In this document: positions 8,734 to 17,141 of the stretch, one piece after another | Position numbering within the stretch: position 1 is the stretch's first letter | Layout of the letters: each line of letters begins with the position of its first letter | Origin: Myxococcales bacterium | GTDB lineage: Bacteria; Myxococcota_A; Polyangia; Polyangiales; Ga0077539 | Length of the DNA: 46,646 bases | Assembly: GCA_016793325.1 (NCBI GenBank) | Contig: JAEUKI010000048.1 | Span: 1-46,646, forward strand | Direction of reading: 5' to 3' | Made by a program: the position numbers and the translations under genes | The notes under the pieces: generated by a model | What the model was told of the DNA's origin: nothing | Database searches by the model: none | The model's input: the letters and a program-made list of their open reading frames with translations, nothing else

Positions 8734-9471
8734 TCAGCCCCGCTCGTCGATGACGGTCCCGACGTCTTCGCCGAAGAGCGCGCGGCGGATCGCGCCCGGC
8801 TCTGCGAGGGCGAACACGCGGATCGGCAGCTTGTTGTCGCGGCACAGCGAAATCGCAGTCGAATCCATCACGCCGATGCGATCACGCAGAAATTGATCGT
8901 ACGAGAGCGCTTTGAACATCGTCGCGTCCGCGTGCTTCTTCGGGTCCTTGTCGTACACGCCGGGGACCTTCGTGGCCTTGAACAACGCCGAAGCGCCGAT
9001 CTCCATCGCGCGGAGCGCCGCGGCAGTGTCCGTTGAAAAGTATGGATTGCCTGTACCCGCAGCGAACAACACGATGCGGCCCTTCTCGAGGTGACGAACC
9101 GCGCGGCGGCGGATGTACTGCTCGGCGATGCGGTTCATCTCGATCGCGGTCTGAATGCGCGTCGGGACGCCCCGCTTCTCGATCGCGTCTTGAAGCGCGA
9201 GCGCGTTCATCACCGTGGCGAGCATGCCCATGTGATCCGCGGTCGTGCGGTCCATCCCGTTCGCCGCGCCCTTGAGGCCGCGAAAGATGTTTCCGCCGCC
9301 GCACACGAGCGCGAGCTGGACGCCGAGCTCGTAGACCTTCTTGAGCTCGTCGGCGACCGCGCCGACCGACGCAGGATCGAGCCCGGAGCCTCCCTCTTGT
9401 GCGCAGAGCGCCTCGCCGGAGATCTTGAGAAGTACGCGCGGATATTTGAGCTGCGGATGCGGCGATTGCAT
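8734..9471 (-). CDS. pyrH: UMP kinase
   Basis: This 245-residue amino acid kinase phosphorylates UMP to UDP with ATP in the cytoplasm, an essential step of pyrimidine nucleotide synthesis. Diagnostic segments are LLKISGEAL (residues 14-22), CGGGNIFRG (about 58-66), the UMP-site region DRTTADHMGMLATVMNALAL, AAGTGNPYFSTDTAAALRA, and KVPGVYDKDPKKHADA. Length and order match bacterial PyrH. The usual neighbours rpsB and tsf are absent; instead a secreted Sel1-like protein precedes it by about 40 bp on the same strand. Confidence 0.97.
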   Translation of the reverse strand: MQSPHPQLKYPRVLLKISGEALCAQEGGSGLDPASVGAVADELKKVYELGVQLALVCGGGNIFRGLKGAANGMDRTTADHMGMLATVMNALALQDAIEKRGVPTRIQTAIEMNRIAEQYIRRRAVRHLEKGRIVLFAAGTGNPYFSTDTAAALRAMEIGASALFKATKVPGVYDKDPKKHADATMFKALSYDQFLRDRIGVMDSTAISLCRDNKLPIRVFALAEPGAIRRALFGEDVGTVIDERG

Positions 9472-9510
9472 GGCTGACCGAAGCCTTCTCGCACGAGCGA
9501 CGGCCCGCGT

Positions 9511-11004
9511 TCAACGGGCCTGCGCGTCGCGCGTGGTGAGCGCGCGACAACGCTCGTGGTCGCCGAGCTCGCACGCGCGCGCTTCGAACGCCCGCGCTTG
9601 CGCCGGCGTCTCCGCGTAGACGGCCGCGGTCGCGCAGCTCTCACTGTCTTCGAGGGTGCACCCCCGCTGGCTCACCGCGAGGATCGTCGCGCGAGCGCCC
9701 TCGCGCGCCGCGCGAGCCTGGCGAAGCGACCGCAGCATCGCGCGACACCCGAGCACCTCGCCCATCTCGCACGCGCGACGCCACAGCGAGCGCGCCTCGC
9801 TCGCCTGCGTCGTGTCCGTCGCCAACAACGACCCGAGCTGCGCGCAGCCAAACGCGTCGCCCTGGTCGCACGCGGCGCGCAGCCGCGCGAGCGCTCGTGG
9901 GATCGTGGGGAGCTCCGTCGCTTCGAGCGCTCCCTGCGCAGCGCACGCGGACGCCTCGCCGATCGCGCACAAAGGGGCCACCCACGACGCGAGCACCGCG
10001 AGCGAACCCGAGAGCGCTGGCGTCCCAACGGACCGACGCAGCCGCGTGCGTACGCTCTCGACGCAGGCGCCGACGTCGCGCTCGAGCTGACATCCGCGCT
10101 CGTAGAGACGCTCTCGCGTGTCGCGGCCGAAGCGTCGCGGGTCGCTCTCGACCCACGCGCGACACCCCGCGGACGGGACGAGCTGAAGGCACCCGCGGGC
10201 CGCGAGCGCCTCGGCGCGCGCAGAGCCCACGAATTCAAAAGAGCGCAAGAGCGCTGCGGCGTTCGAGCACCCGCGGGCTTCGCCGAGCTCGCACGCGCGC
10301 TCGGAGAGCGCCAGCGACGCGCGTCGATCACCAACGACGAGGGCGCTCGCGAGGCAGGCTCTCGCGAGGCCGCGGTCGCACAGAGAAGACGCCTCGCGCT
10401 CGTCGACGGGCTGACCGCTCGACGCACGAACGAGCGAGAGCGCGGCGCACGCCTCGGACACCGATGCGCCGCACGCTCGAACGAGCGGGGCTTCGACGCG
10501 GTCGCGCTCGATCGGGCCGCCGAGGCCGCGCGCGCGCGCGTCGGACAGCACGACGCACGCCTCGCTTCGGCGCTCTGCGCACTCGCGTTCGGCGACGGCG
10601 CGCCCTCGCCGCGCGTGCTCGGGAAAGAAGCTCCACACGTTGACCCGAGCGAGCGCCGCGCACGCCCGCGGAGCCTGCGCGACGCACAGCGCCTCGAGTC
10701 GGTCTCGGGCCTCGGCGAAATCTCGCGCCACGCCGCGCCCGTCGGCGAAGCGTTCGGCGAACGTCACGCACGCGTCGACCACGCCCGCGGCGCAAGCGCG
10801 GGACACAGCCTCGAGGTGGGTCGACTCGGTCGCGCGCTCTCGGTCGCTTGCGAGGTCGATCGCGACCGCGCTCGATCCCTGCGAGCGCGGCGCGCGAACG
10901 GCGACCGTGGGCGAGGCAGCGCGCTCGCGGACGCAGCGGGACGGTCCGAGGGCGGCGGACAATACACACACACAAATTCGAATCCACCGACGATCGAGCG
11001 GCAC
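9511..11004 (-). CDS. secreted Cys-rich protein with Sel1-like (HCP-type) helical repeats
   Basis: I choose the GTG at 11004 (497 residues) because it puts a short basic N-terminus before a hydrophobic segment (ICVCVLSAAL); a TTG at 11031 is an alternative. The mature part is Ala/Arg/Cys-rich. It contains repeated motifs with two Cys about eight residues apart, such as CELGEARGC, CDQGDAFGC, CEMGEVLGC and CELGDHERC, spaced through the protein. This is the pattern of disulfide-paired Sel1/HCP helical repeats that act as binding scaffolds outside the cytoplasm. It lies six to thirty bases after the rnz stop and just before pyrH, so transcription with both is likely, but no shared function is apparent. 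Confidence 0.8.
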   Translation of the reverse strand: MPLDRRWIRICVCVLSAALGPSRCVRERAASPTVAVRAPRSQGSSAVAIDLASDRERATESTHLEAVSRACAAGVVDACVTFAERFADGRGVARDFAEARDRLEALCVAQAPRACAALARVNVWSFFPEHARRGRAVAERECAERRSEACVVLSDARARGLGGPIERDRVEAPLVRACGASVSEACAALSLVRASSGQPVDEREASSLCDRGLARACLASALVVGDRRASLALSERACELGEARGCSNAAALLRSFEFVGSARAEALAARGCLQLVPSAGCRAWVESDPRRFGRDTRERLYERGCQLERDVGACVESVRTRLRRSVGTPALSGSLAVLASWVAPLCAIGEASACAAQGALEATELPTIPRALARLRAACDQGDAFGCAQLGSLLATDTTQASEARSLWRRACEMGEVLGCRAMLRSLRQARAAREGARATILAVSQRGCTLEDSESCATAAVYAETPAQARAFEARACELGDHERCRALTTRDAQAR

Positions 11005-11036
11005 AGCGGGCGTCGCCGCCGATGATAGCAAGCGGC

Positions 11037-11957
11037 TCAGCGACGACGCGGGATCTGAATGTGATCGAGGTCGTGAAGGGCCACGGTGTCGTCGAAGATG
11101 GCCTTGGCGTCGCGGACGTGCTGCTCGGTGCTCGCGTAGCGCTGCGAAAAATGGGTGATCGCGAGCTTCTTCGCGTTGGCCTCGCGCGCGGTCCGCGCGG
11201 CGTCGGCGGCGCTCGAGTGGCCGTGCTCGTTCGCGAGCTGCTGGTCCTCGGCGGTGTACGTCGCCTCCATCACGAGGATGTCGGCGTCGCGGGCGAGCGC
11301 GAGCGCGCCTTTGCAGGGGCGGGTGTCCATGACAAACGCGACGACGGTGCCCGGTCGAAACGTCGACACTTCGTCCGCGGTGATGCGGACGCCGTCGCGC
11401 TCGACGAAGCCCTGGCGCGCGAGCTCACCCACCATGGGGCCGTGGATCTTCGCGGCCGCGAGCTTCTCGGGCAGAAAACGCCGCCCGGACTTCTCTTCGA
11501 GCCTGTAGCCCACGGTCGGAACGCCGTGCACGAGCGCGTGCGCGTAGAGGGTGTACGCGGGCGTGTCCGCGACGACGACGAGCTCGTCGCGCTCTTCGAT
11601 GGGGCACGGGACGATCTCGGCGGCGGGGTGGTAGATCGAGGCGAAGCGAAGGCGCTCGAAATACTGCATTCCCGATGCGGGAAAGTGCACGTAGAGCGGA
11701 TGCGGGAGCCGGTCCAGCGAGGCGCGCTGGATGATCCCGCTCAAGCCCAAGCAGTGGTCGCCGTGAAAGTGCGTGACGCACACGCGGTTGAGGGCGCTCG
11801 CGGCGAGCGTGGCGAAGGCCATCTGGCGCTGCGTTCCCTCGCCGGGGTCGAAGAGAAATCCCTCGTCGTCCCAGCGAAGAAAGTAGCCGTTGTGGTTGCG
11901 CAAACGGGTGGGAACCTGGCTCGCGGTTCCGAGTGCGACGATCTCGCGGACGCTCAT
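11037..11957 (-). CDS. rnz: ribonuclease Z
   Basis: A 306-residue metallo-beta-lactamase-fold nuclease, the usual length of the short bacterial RNase Z that trims 3' ends of tRNA precursors. The zinc motif THFHGDHCLGLSG is at about 62-74. A second metal region is VMDTRPCKG, with the downstream EATY and AITHFSQRY motifs giving the remaining His and Asp ligands. The N-terminus (VREIVALGTASQVPT…NGYFLRWDDEGFLFDPGEGTQRQ) is also typical. It is a minus-strand gene 79 bp downstream of the rhodanese fusion gene. Confidence 0.95.
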   Translation of the reverse strand: MSVREIVALGTASQVPTRLRNHNGYFLRWDDEGFLFDPGEGTQRQMAFATLAASALNRVCVTHFHGDHCLGLSGIIQRASLDRLPHPLYVHFPASGMQYFERLRFASIYHPAAEIVPCPIEERDELVVVADTPAYTLYAHALVHGVPTVGYRLEEKSGRRFLPEKLAAAKIHGPMVGELARQGFVERDGVRITADEVSTFRPGTVVAFVMDTRPCKGALALARDADILVMEATYTAEDQQLANEHGHSSAADAARTAREANAKKLAITHFSQRYASTEQHVRDAKAIFDDTVALHDLDHIQIPRRR

Positions 11958-12036
11958 CGGGTTGGGCCTCGAAGGGCGAGAGCGTTAGCCACGCGCCCTT
12001 CGTTCGTCGATGGGCTTTTGTGTGTCGGGCGAGCCT

Positions 12037-13470
12037 CTACTGCGCGGTCACCGTGAAAGACGCGCCTTCGTCGCAGCCGTCGAAGCGCACTTCGTACCGC
12101 GGCAAGCCCTTGGCGAGCGCTCCGAGCGTCGAGGCGGCCTGCGCTCCGGCGAGCTCGCTCAGCACCTCGTGGTAGCGCTTCTCGTGGGACCGTCGCAGCG
12201 GCGACATGTCTGTTTTTCGCATCCAGAATGCGGCCGCCTCGTTGCGAAGGTAGTTCGCGACCTGCGGCGTGTTGAGAAACATCTGCCCCTGCTCGCCCGA
12301 CGGCGACACGAGCGGAACCCTCGAAAACGCATGCAAGGGATCCTCGTCGACCACCACGCTCACGACCGCGCCTTCGTCGTGCGCACCGCCGAGCACCTCG
12401 ATCGAGATCGACGTCGAGCCCGCCCAGTACAGCTCGTAGAGCGCATGAACGAACGCGCGCGTGAGCTCTTCGCGCACGCCGTACTCGCTCGCCATCAAGA
12501 GCGTTCGACGAAGGTGCCCGCAGCCGATGTGCTCGGGCACGAGCAAGAGCTCGCGCAGGAGCGGGCGAATCTCCATGGGCGGAGACGCGGTCCATTTGCG
12601 CCAGTGCTCAGGGAGGCCCGGCAACGGAGGGAGCAAGTGCTCGATCTCGGGCTTCGCGCGGAGCTTCATGATCATCGCGTTGAGCGCCGTCGTGTCGGTG
12701 TGCATGTAGAAGCGCCCGATGCCGTCGATGTACGCGTCGAGCAGCGCTTTGACGGACCGCGCGTCGACGCGCTCGCCCGTCGCGCGCTCGATCGCGGCGA
12801 GGCTCAAGAGAAACTCGCCTGCGTTTCCGCCGGGGGATCCGAGCACGCCGTGATCGTCGCGGCCGTCGACGCAGGACTGCTTTCCATTGACGACCATCGT
12901 CGCGAGCTTGAGCCAGCGCACCGAGCCCGGGTCACCGATGTGGCGCTTGATGTCGTCGGCCGTGAGCAACTTTTTTTCGCCGTGCGCGCCGCCGTCGCGC
13001 TGGCCCTCGAACGGGTCGGTCGCGGGGATCGTCTCGAGCGTGCGGGACGCGAGCGCGCCGTCGCGTCGCGTGACCATTCCCTTGAGTTTCCACTCGCGGA
13101 TCCCGCCTTCGAGCGCGGCGACGAAGGGCATCCCGAGCACCTCGAGGTACTGTGCGAGCAGCGCCGCGCGCTCACCGCCGCGCGACACGAGCACGATAAA
13201 CGACGTCTTCGGAACGCGCGCCGCGAGCTCGGCCACGCGCTCGGCGCTCACCCAGTACGCGCCCGGGATGTACCCGAGCGGGCCGTCGAGCTCTTCGGGC
13301 GTTCGCACGTCAATGATTCGAATGCGGCGTCCGGCTTCGGAGACGAACTCCGCGGACACCATCGGCGCGCCCGCAGGGTTGCGCCAACGTTGAGCGTTGA
13401 AGTTTGCGCGGAGCAGTCGCTCGGCGGCGGACTGCGCGGGCGGCGGCTGCGAGTTGGGGCTCCAGGACAT
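12037..13470 (-). CDS. inactive rhodanese domain fused to a cadmium/zeta carbonic-anhydrase-like domain
   Basis: I start this at the ATG at 13470 (477 residues). Residues about 45-130 form a rhodanese domain (IIDVRTPEEL…GYIPGAYW…GGIREWK), but the active loop reads SRGGER at 96-101, with Ser where the sulfur-carrying Cys belongs. Residues about 190-330 carry CVDGR (C200, D202, R204) with SPGGNAGEF, FYMHTD (H257) and EHIGCGH (C317). I recall the diatom enzyme CDCA as binding metal through Cys, His and Cys, with a conserved Asp-Arg pair in a C-x-D-x-R motif at similar spacings. A carbonic anhydrase is therefore the leading hypothesis, though unproven. The C-terminal 140 residues are unassigned. 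No signal peptide is seen. Confidence 0.75.
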   Translation of the reverse strand: MSWSPNSQPPPAQSAAERLLRANFNAQRWRNPAGAPMVSAEFVSEAGRRIRIIDVRTPEELDGPLGYIPGAYWVSAERVAELAARVPKTSFIVLVSRGGERAALLAQYLEVLGMPFVAALEGGIREWKLKGMVTRRDGALASRTLETIPATDPFEGQRDGGAHGEKKLLTADDIKRHIGDPGSVRWLKLATMVVNGKQSCVDGRDDHGVLGSPGGNAGEFLLSLAAIERATGERVDARSVKALLDAYIDGIGRFYMHTDTTALNAMIMKLRAKPEIEHLLPPLPGLPEHWRKWTASPPMEIRPLLRELLLVPEHIGCGHLRRTLLMASEYGVREELTRAFVHALYELYWAGSTSISIEVLGGAHDEGAVVSVVVDEDPLHAFSRVPLVSPSGEQGQMFLNTPQVANYLRNEAAAFWMRKTDMSPLRRSHEKRYHEVLSELAGAQAASTLGALAKGLPRYEVRFDGCDEGASFTVTAQ

Positions 13471-13501
13471 CGCAGACGAGGGTCTCACACTGCCGAGCGC
13501 G

Positions 13502-15109
13502 TTACGGAGCCGTTCGTTCGCACGCCCGCAGTCGTGCGAAATTCGCGAACGCCGGGCCCCCACGGGCGCGGACCCTCGCCGCGCGCGCCCGCGTCTCGTG
13601 CGCCCTGTGGAGCCGCAACGAGAGCGCCGCGCGCACGTCGAGGACCTCGGCGCGCTGCGACAGTCGATCGCGCTCGGCGGCGATGTTCGCGCGCTCGAGG
13701 GTCGCGGGGTGCGCGTCGAGCACCGCGGGCAACACGCTTCGAGCGGCGCTCATTTGCGCTGCAAAATCCCTGTGCCACGGGTCATCGAGCACGGGGTACC
13801 GCGCGAGCACGAGCGCCGCGAGGACGCGCTTCAGCTCAGCGTCTCGCTCGTCGAGCGCGTCGAGCCGCTCGATCAAGGGTCGTCGCTCGTCATCGATCGC
13901 GGTCATCGCAGCTCGCACGCCCGCGAACGTCGGCGCGACGCGAAGCTCCTCGGAGAGCGCCGAGATCACCGCGTCTTCTTCGACGACGAGCGGATCCGTT
14001 CGCGTCGCGTCGCGCGTCACTTCGCCAGGGTCGACCTCGCGCAGCCATCGCTCGGACGTCGTGGTGGGGACGTCGATCGATCGGCCGGCGATCCGCGCGC
14101 GGGTATGGGCGTCGAGGAGCGAGATCGTCCCATCGCGGTCGTAGTCGAGCGAGGCGCGATCGACCGCGGCGCCGTCGCGATTTTCTCCGCGAAGGGCGTG
14201 CAGAAAGTGAAGCCCGAACCCCGTCTGCGCGCGGCGATCAGGGTTGGGGTCGCACCCCGAAGACTCGCGGTCCCACGGCGCCGCGAAGAGCCCGCATCGG
14301 TTGCTCGCTGCCGCGCCATCTGCGCCCGCCCTGTGATTTGCCCCGCGAAACGCGAGTTCTCCGAAGCCTCCCGAGAAGCACGCCGTCATCACCACGCGCA
14401 CCGGCCGCGTCGGCGCGGGGTCCGCGTCGAGCGCCTCGGCCAGCGCAGGAACGGTGAGCTCGCTGTCTTCCCAGAGGCCGACGATCGAGTCCTTCGGCGT
14501 GTCTCCGCCGGTTCCGTGCGCCGCGACGTACACGAGCAGCGGGTCGCGCGAGCGCGCGAGGGCGCTCGACACGGCGCGAAGGACGTTCTCTGCGGTGGCA
14601 GACTGATGAATGTGCACCGGCGCGGGCACGTGCCTCGCGTCACGGCCCGAGCGATCGTCGAGGAGCGCTGCGATCCGCGCGGCGAACGCATCACGCAGGG
14701 GCGCGTCGGTCTCGACCTGCGCGAGCGAGCCCGGCCCAGACGCGTAGAGCACCAGCGATGGCCCCGTGAGCGTGCGCCGCGCGAGGGCCACGTCCTGCGC
14801 GAGCGACACTTGATTGAGCGACGGGAGCGAGCCGCCGCCCACGATGATCGCGCGCGTGTTCGAAGGATCCGGCGCAGGCGAAGCCGGCGTGGGATCGGGC
14901 GCGACCGTGGGCAGCGGCTCCGAAGCGAGCGACGCGTCGCGATCCAGCGCGTCGCGTGTTGCGGACACATGCGAAGCGGCGACGTGTCGCGGGCGAGCGC
15001 CGCATCGCGCGCGAGGAAGCGCGGCGAGCGCGACGAGGGTGAGGCACGCGAGCGAGCGCAACGGATTGAATGGGGTGTACCAAAACCGCCGACGGGATTC
15101 GACCGCCAC
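13502..15109 (-). CDS. secreted caspase-like (clan CD) cysteine peptidase
   Basis: From a GTG at 15109 (a TTG at 15130 is possible) the protein has 535 residues. It has a hydrophobic N-terminal segment (SLACLTLVALAALPRARC) that may be a signal or lipoprotein sequence, then a Pro/Ala/Asp-rich linker. The peptidase domain at about 86-250 has the His of LLVYVAAHGTGG (H198) and the Cys of VRVVMTACFSGGFGELAF (C244). This His-Gly then Ala-Cys arrangement is the catalytic dyad of caspase/legumain-type enzymes. An EF-hand-like DYDRDGTISLLD lies downstream, and the C-terminal third is helical and Arg/Ala-rich. The gene heads the long minus-strand run and is divergent from the FG-GAP gene. Substrate unknown. 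Confidence 0.82.
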   Translation of the reverse strand: MAVESRRRFWYTPFNPLRSLACLTLVALAALPRARCGARPRHVAASHVSATRDALDRDASLASEPLPTVAPDPTPASPAPDPSNTRAIIVGGGSLPSLNQVSLAQDVALARRTLTGPSLVLYASGPGSLAQVETDAPLRDAFAARIAALLDDRSGRDARHVPAPVHIHQSATAENVLRAVSSALARSRDPLLVYVAAHGTGGDTPKDSIVGLWEDSELTVPALAEALDADPAPTRPVRVVMTACFSGGFGELAFRGANHRAGADGAAASNRCGLFAAPWDRESSGCDPNPDRRAQTGFGLHFLHALRGENRDGAAVDRASLDYDRDGTISLLDAHTRARIAGRSIDVPTTTSERWLREVDPGEVTRDATRTDPLVVEEDAVISALSEELRVAPTFAGVRAAMTAIDDERRPLIERLDALDERDAELKRVLAALVLARYPVLDDPWHRDFAAQMSAARSVLPAVLDAHPATLERANIAAERDRLSQRAEVLDVRAALSLRLHRAHETRARAARVRARGGPAFANFARLRACERTAP

Positions 15110-15228
15110 CGCGCCGCGCGCCGTGCGCAAAGTGACGCCTGCGGACGTGCCGGTCGCGAAGGAGCTGCGATTTCAGCGACGATACGGCTGGCCGCGCCAT
15201 TGCAATCCGCCGAGTGCGGGACCACCTC

Positions 15229-16761
15229 GTGAAACAACCCACGCTCGCGCTGCTCGCGCTCTCGTCACTGTGGATCGCGCATTGCGGCCAGTCCGTTCGC
15301 CCCGAGCTCGTACCGCCGCGACTGCGGTGGCCGCTCAGCACCGCGCGCGTCGCGACGTCGCGCCCCGTGCTTCGGTGGATCGAGGAGGACACAATCACGC
15401 CTCCGAGAGACGTTCATGTGTGCCGCGACCGCGCGATGACGCGCGACTGCCGCGTTCAGCGCGCACTCTCTCTCGCGACAGAGCTCGCGATCGACGCGCC
15501 GCTCGAGACGGGGCGCTGGTTCTGGACCGTCACCTCGCGCGGCGCTCGCGCCGACGCGCGCGACACCGTGTGGCAGTTCATCGCGCGGCCGGGAGAGACC
15601 GAGCGCAACCGGAGCTGGGGCTCGCGTCCGGACTTCGACAACGACGGATTCGACGACATGTTGGTCTCCAGCGTCGGTGCGCACGGAGCCGAAGTGCACC
15701 TCGTGTTCGGCGGGCCTTCGCTCGGCGCGCTTCGGCGGCGCCGCATCGAAGCGCCACCTCACTGGTTGCTCGGGAGACGCCACATTCATGTCCACGAGGC
15801 TCGGCACCTCCAGGACATCGACGGCGACGGGCGGTCGGAGATCGTTGTGCCGATCGGCAGGACGAATCCCGCAGCCGATTTCGAAGATGCCCGATCGGCC
15901 CCGTATTTGTGGGCGTTCGCGGTGCTCCAGAGCCGCGACGATTTCGCGCCGAGCGAAGCGGTGATCTTTCCCGTCCAGAGCAGCGAAGGGCTCAGCTCGG
16001 TGTCCGCGGTCGGGGACCTCGATGGCGACGGATTCGGTGACGCGATCGTCTACGACGATGGGGAGCCAACGCGACTGCGAGCGTGCTTCGGGTCGAGGAC
16101 GGGGCTCGATCCAGGACGCTGCACGTGGGTGTCGCTCTCGAACGTCACGGTCGCACACAATTTCATGGGAAGAGGTGACTCCGACGGCGACGGCGCCGAC
16201 GAGTTCTTGTTCACGTCCTCGCGACGCGGGTTGTTCGAAGGTCGCGTTCGACTCGGCGATCGAGCGAGAATCTCGACTCGCGCGCTCGTCCGCTTCGAGC
16301 CCAATCAAGCCGCCACGAACTCGCCTGGACTCATCGATGCCAGCGGACGGGGCGAGCCAGAGTTTGCGGCGTTCGAAAGCGGTACCGGCTCGGTCTACCT
16401 CGCGCCGCTCGTTGTTGGCTTGCGACCCAGCGTGATCGCGACGGCTGGGTGGGCCTGGAGCTGCCATGTTGTCGACGGACGTGAAGGCGCAGCGGGAGAC
16501 GAACTTTTCTGCGCAACGCCGCGAACGCGCGAAGAGTTCGTCGTGCGTCGTGTGTTTCCGGACGCAACGACAACGCATCGCACGGACGCCCGTGTGGGCT
16601 CGTTCATCGATCTCGACGGCGACAGTCGCTCCGAGCTCGTCGTGCCCACAAACGACCCCGAGCGATGCTCGCTACGCGTCTACGACAGCAGAACATTCGA
16701 ACTGCGCGCCACGATCGAGGTGACCGAGGCGCAGTCGATTTGCAACTTGACGCTTCGCTAA
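15229..16761 (+). CDS. secreted FG-GAP/VCBS repeat protein, probable lipoprotein
   Basis: I use the GTG at 15229, which gives a compact signal peptide ending in WIAHC (Cys 19), a near-lipobox; an upstream GTG at 15214 is in frame. The 510-residue protein then has a beta-rich region. At least five Asp-rich calcium-binding FG-GAP-like loops follow: DFDNDGFDDMLV, DIDGDGRSEIVV, DLDGDGFGDAIV, DSDGDGADEFLF and DLDGDSRSELVV. These are blades of a beta-propeller normally exposed on the cell surface. Its TAA stop is the first three bases of a 55-bp palindromic repeat, so the element abuts or even defines the end of the gene. It diverges from the caspase-like gene across about 120 bp with no clear promoter. 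Confidence 0.88.
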   Translation: MKQPTLALLALSSLWIAHCGQSVRPELVPPRLRWPLSTARVATSRPVLRWIEEDTITPPRDVHVCRDRAMTRDCRVQRALSLATELAIDAPLETGRWFWTVTSRGARADARDTVWQFIARPGETERNRSWGSRPDFDNDGFDDMLVSSVGAHGAEVHLVFGGPSLGALRRRRIEAPPHWLLGRRHIHVHEARHLQDIDGDGRSEIVVPIGRTNPAADFEDARSAPYLWAFAVLQSRDDFAPSEAVIFPVQSSEGLSSVSAVGDLDGDGFGDAIVYDDGEPTRLRACFGSRTGLDPGRCTWVSLSNVTVAHNFMGRGDSDGDGADEFLFTSSRRGLFEGRVRLGDRARISTRALVRFEPNQAATNSPGLIDASGRGEPEFAAFESGTGSVYLAPLVVGLRPSVIATAGWAWSCHVVDGREGAAGDELFCATPRTREEFVVRRVFPDATTTHRTDARVGSFIDLDGDSRSELVVPTNDPERCSLRVYDSRTFELRATIEVTEAQSICNLTLR

Positions 16762-16813
16762 ACCACTACCGCGAAGATCGTCGTAGTTTTCTCGGTCCGC
16801 GGCAGTGGTTTGA
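16759..16813. repeat. 55-bp imperfect palindrome, family A
   Basis: The segment begins TAAACCACTACCGCG and ends CGCGGCAGTGGTTTGA; the arms pair at about 13 of 15 positions. Two further units of 55 and 56 bp with the same ends lie at 26680-26734 and 26741-26796. The reverse complement of positions about 101-139 matches the left 31 bases or so. It overlaps the stop codon of the FG-GAP gene. It could fold as a transcript hairpin or be a non-autonomous mobile palindrome. Confidence 0.75.
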
Positions 16814-16839
16814 CTTGATTGCAACCGCGCTGATCCGCT

Positions 16840-16858
16840 CGGGCATCTTCGATGCCCG
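16840..16858. other. short perfect hairpin
   Basis: CGGGCATC, a TTC loop, then GATGCCCG form a perfect 8-bp stem about 80 bp past the FG-GAP stop. There is no T-tract, so a classical intrinsic terminator is not supported. The right arm plus flank (CGATGCCCGTCGCGG) recurs at 114-128, inside the repeat at the left edge. Confidence 0.5.
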
Positions 16859-16882
16859 TCGCGGGCGCGGTATAGAGCGGCT

Positions 16883-17075
16883 ACGCCTTCCGTTGGCGAC
16901 ACGCCACGCAGAAATCCCACGATATTTCCCAGGAGATGGCTCAGTGCGTGTAGTCCTTCCAACGGGGCGTCGATTGATTTCGCGACGCCTTCCGTTGGCT
17001 ACACGCCACGCAAAAATCCCAGGATATTTCCCAGGAGATGGCTCAGTGCGTGTAGTTCTTCCAACGGGGCGTCGC
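16883..17075. repeat. two tandem copies of a 102-bp palindromic unit
   Basis: Two near-identical units repeat with a period of exactly 102 bp. Each is bounded by an inverted repeat, ACGCCTTCCGTTGG on the left and CCAACGGGGCGTCG on the right. Each also has an inner inverted pair, ACACGCCACGCA against TGCGTGT. The spacer between the FG-GAP and methyltransferase stops (16762-17141) holds this, the 55-bp palindrome and the hairpin, and no supported gene. Reading frames through the region are not credible proteins. Confidence 0.8.
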
Positions 17076-17141
17076 GATCACGAGCCCCGCGACGGTCATC
17101 GACGACACCCTTCGCGGGGGTGGTCGAGCGTCGGCACGCCC

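Noticed and set aside
16759..16813. Integron attC site
   Set aside because: The ends read TAAAC/GTTTGA and do not fit the GTTRRRY core; there is no integrase or cassette array.
16883..17075. CRISPR array
   Set aside because: Only two units of 102 bp, no spacers and no cas genes nearby.
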